A stretch of DNA of 64,000 bases from CAYQOX01 sp964419335 (GTDB lineage Bacteria > Hinthialibacterota > Hinthialibacteria > Hinthialibacterales > Hinthialibacteraceae): contig CAYQOX010000015.1 of assembly GCA_964419335.1 (NCBI GenBank), forward strand, positions 1 to 64,000. The letters run 5' to 3'. Within the stretch, counting starts at the first letter, position 1. Every line of letters begins with the position of its first letter. The translations under genes were made by a program, and so were the position numbers. Of the stretch, positions 63,910 through 64,000 are shown in pieces. Under the pieces are notes generated by a model. That model was not told the origin of the DNA. It did no database searches and was given only the letters and a program-made list of their open reading frames with translations.

Positions 63910-64000
63910 TCAATCGTCCTCTCTACTTTCCCTTCTTTCAAACACTGGGAATATGAATAAAACCGTTTATAATTAAATAGAATAAGCCAATTCCAATAGC

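Noticed and set aside
63274..63960. 228-codon plus-strand open frame opposite yedK
   Set aside because: It is an antisense shadow of a well-supported gene with all catalytic residues; the translated sequence has no protein character.
1..64000. CRISPR array, prophage or toxin-antitoxin locus
   Set aside because: No regularly spaced direct repeats, phage structural genes or recognisable toxin-antitoxin pair were seen on reading both strands.

Overview
The window reads as a chromosomal segment of an uncultured, Gram-negative-type bacterium with metabolically ordinary housekeeping genes and an exported-protein repertoire (Tat-exported sulfatase, Tat-exported Gfo/Idh/MocA oxidoreductase, large secreted beta-sandwich protein) of the kind common in PVC-superphylum and Hydrogenedentota/Sumerlaeota-like lineages. 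That placement is inference from gene style only; no rRNA is present. Coding DNA is of moderate G+C and intergenic DNA is clearly AT-rich, which helps separate genes from shadow frames. No CRISPR array, prophage or complete insertion sequence was seen.

Layout. 1-4240: a tRNA-Arg, a minimal sigma-54 activator ATPase coupled to a three-domain acyl-ligase/ACP/acyltransferase, then a gene-poor stretch with a probable frameshifted membrane-protein remnant and a perfect 20-bp palindrome in front of gltBD (4241-10221, glutamate synthase). 10909-16438: primary-type sigma factor, a STAS protein, a cystathionine gamma-synthase-like enzyme, a sulfatase and an IMPACT-family protein coupled to an OPT transporter (to 18324). 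18565-18792: a MITE-like element with terminal inverted repeats and an exact 8-bp target duplication; a second copy is at 32915-33142. 18839-20904: a histidine-kinase-like protein with a damaged ATP site, a DUF488 protein and a GGQ release-factor-like protein. 20952-26236: a compact hoxEFUYH operon plus maturation protease, i.e. a group 3d NAD-linked [NiFe] hydrogenase.

26593-33723: a secreted acidic protein with a long leader, a family 2 glycosyltransferase, a radical SAM protein, ComEC, and a one-helix membrane protein. 34206-44625: a long minus-strand run of lon, accA, a DUF502 membrane protein, a CorC/HlyC-type CBS protein, ybeY, a 7TM-HD phosphohydrolase and phoH, the last four forming the widely conserved phoH-HD-ybeY-CBS cluster. 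45118-48521: aspartate-semialdehyde dehydrogenase, two unknown proteins, a possible 21-residue membrane miniprotein and a ferredoxin. 48845-55131: AddB/AddA helicase-nuclease. 55224-61346: three exported proteins, one carrying a recent 193-residue tandem duplication. 61623-63909: MurJ and YedK/HMCES, convergent.

The most noteworthy items are the MITE family with exact termini, the activator/acyltransferase coupling, the kinase lacking key ATP-binding residues, the palindromic operator candidate before gltB and the miniprotein. I did not find a clearly new multi-gene defence or biosynthetic system.
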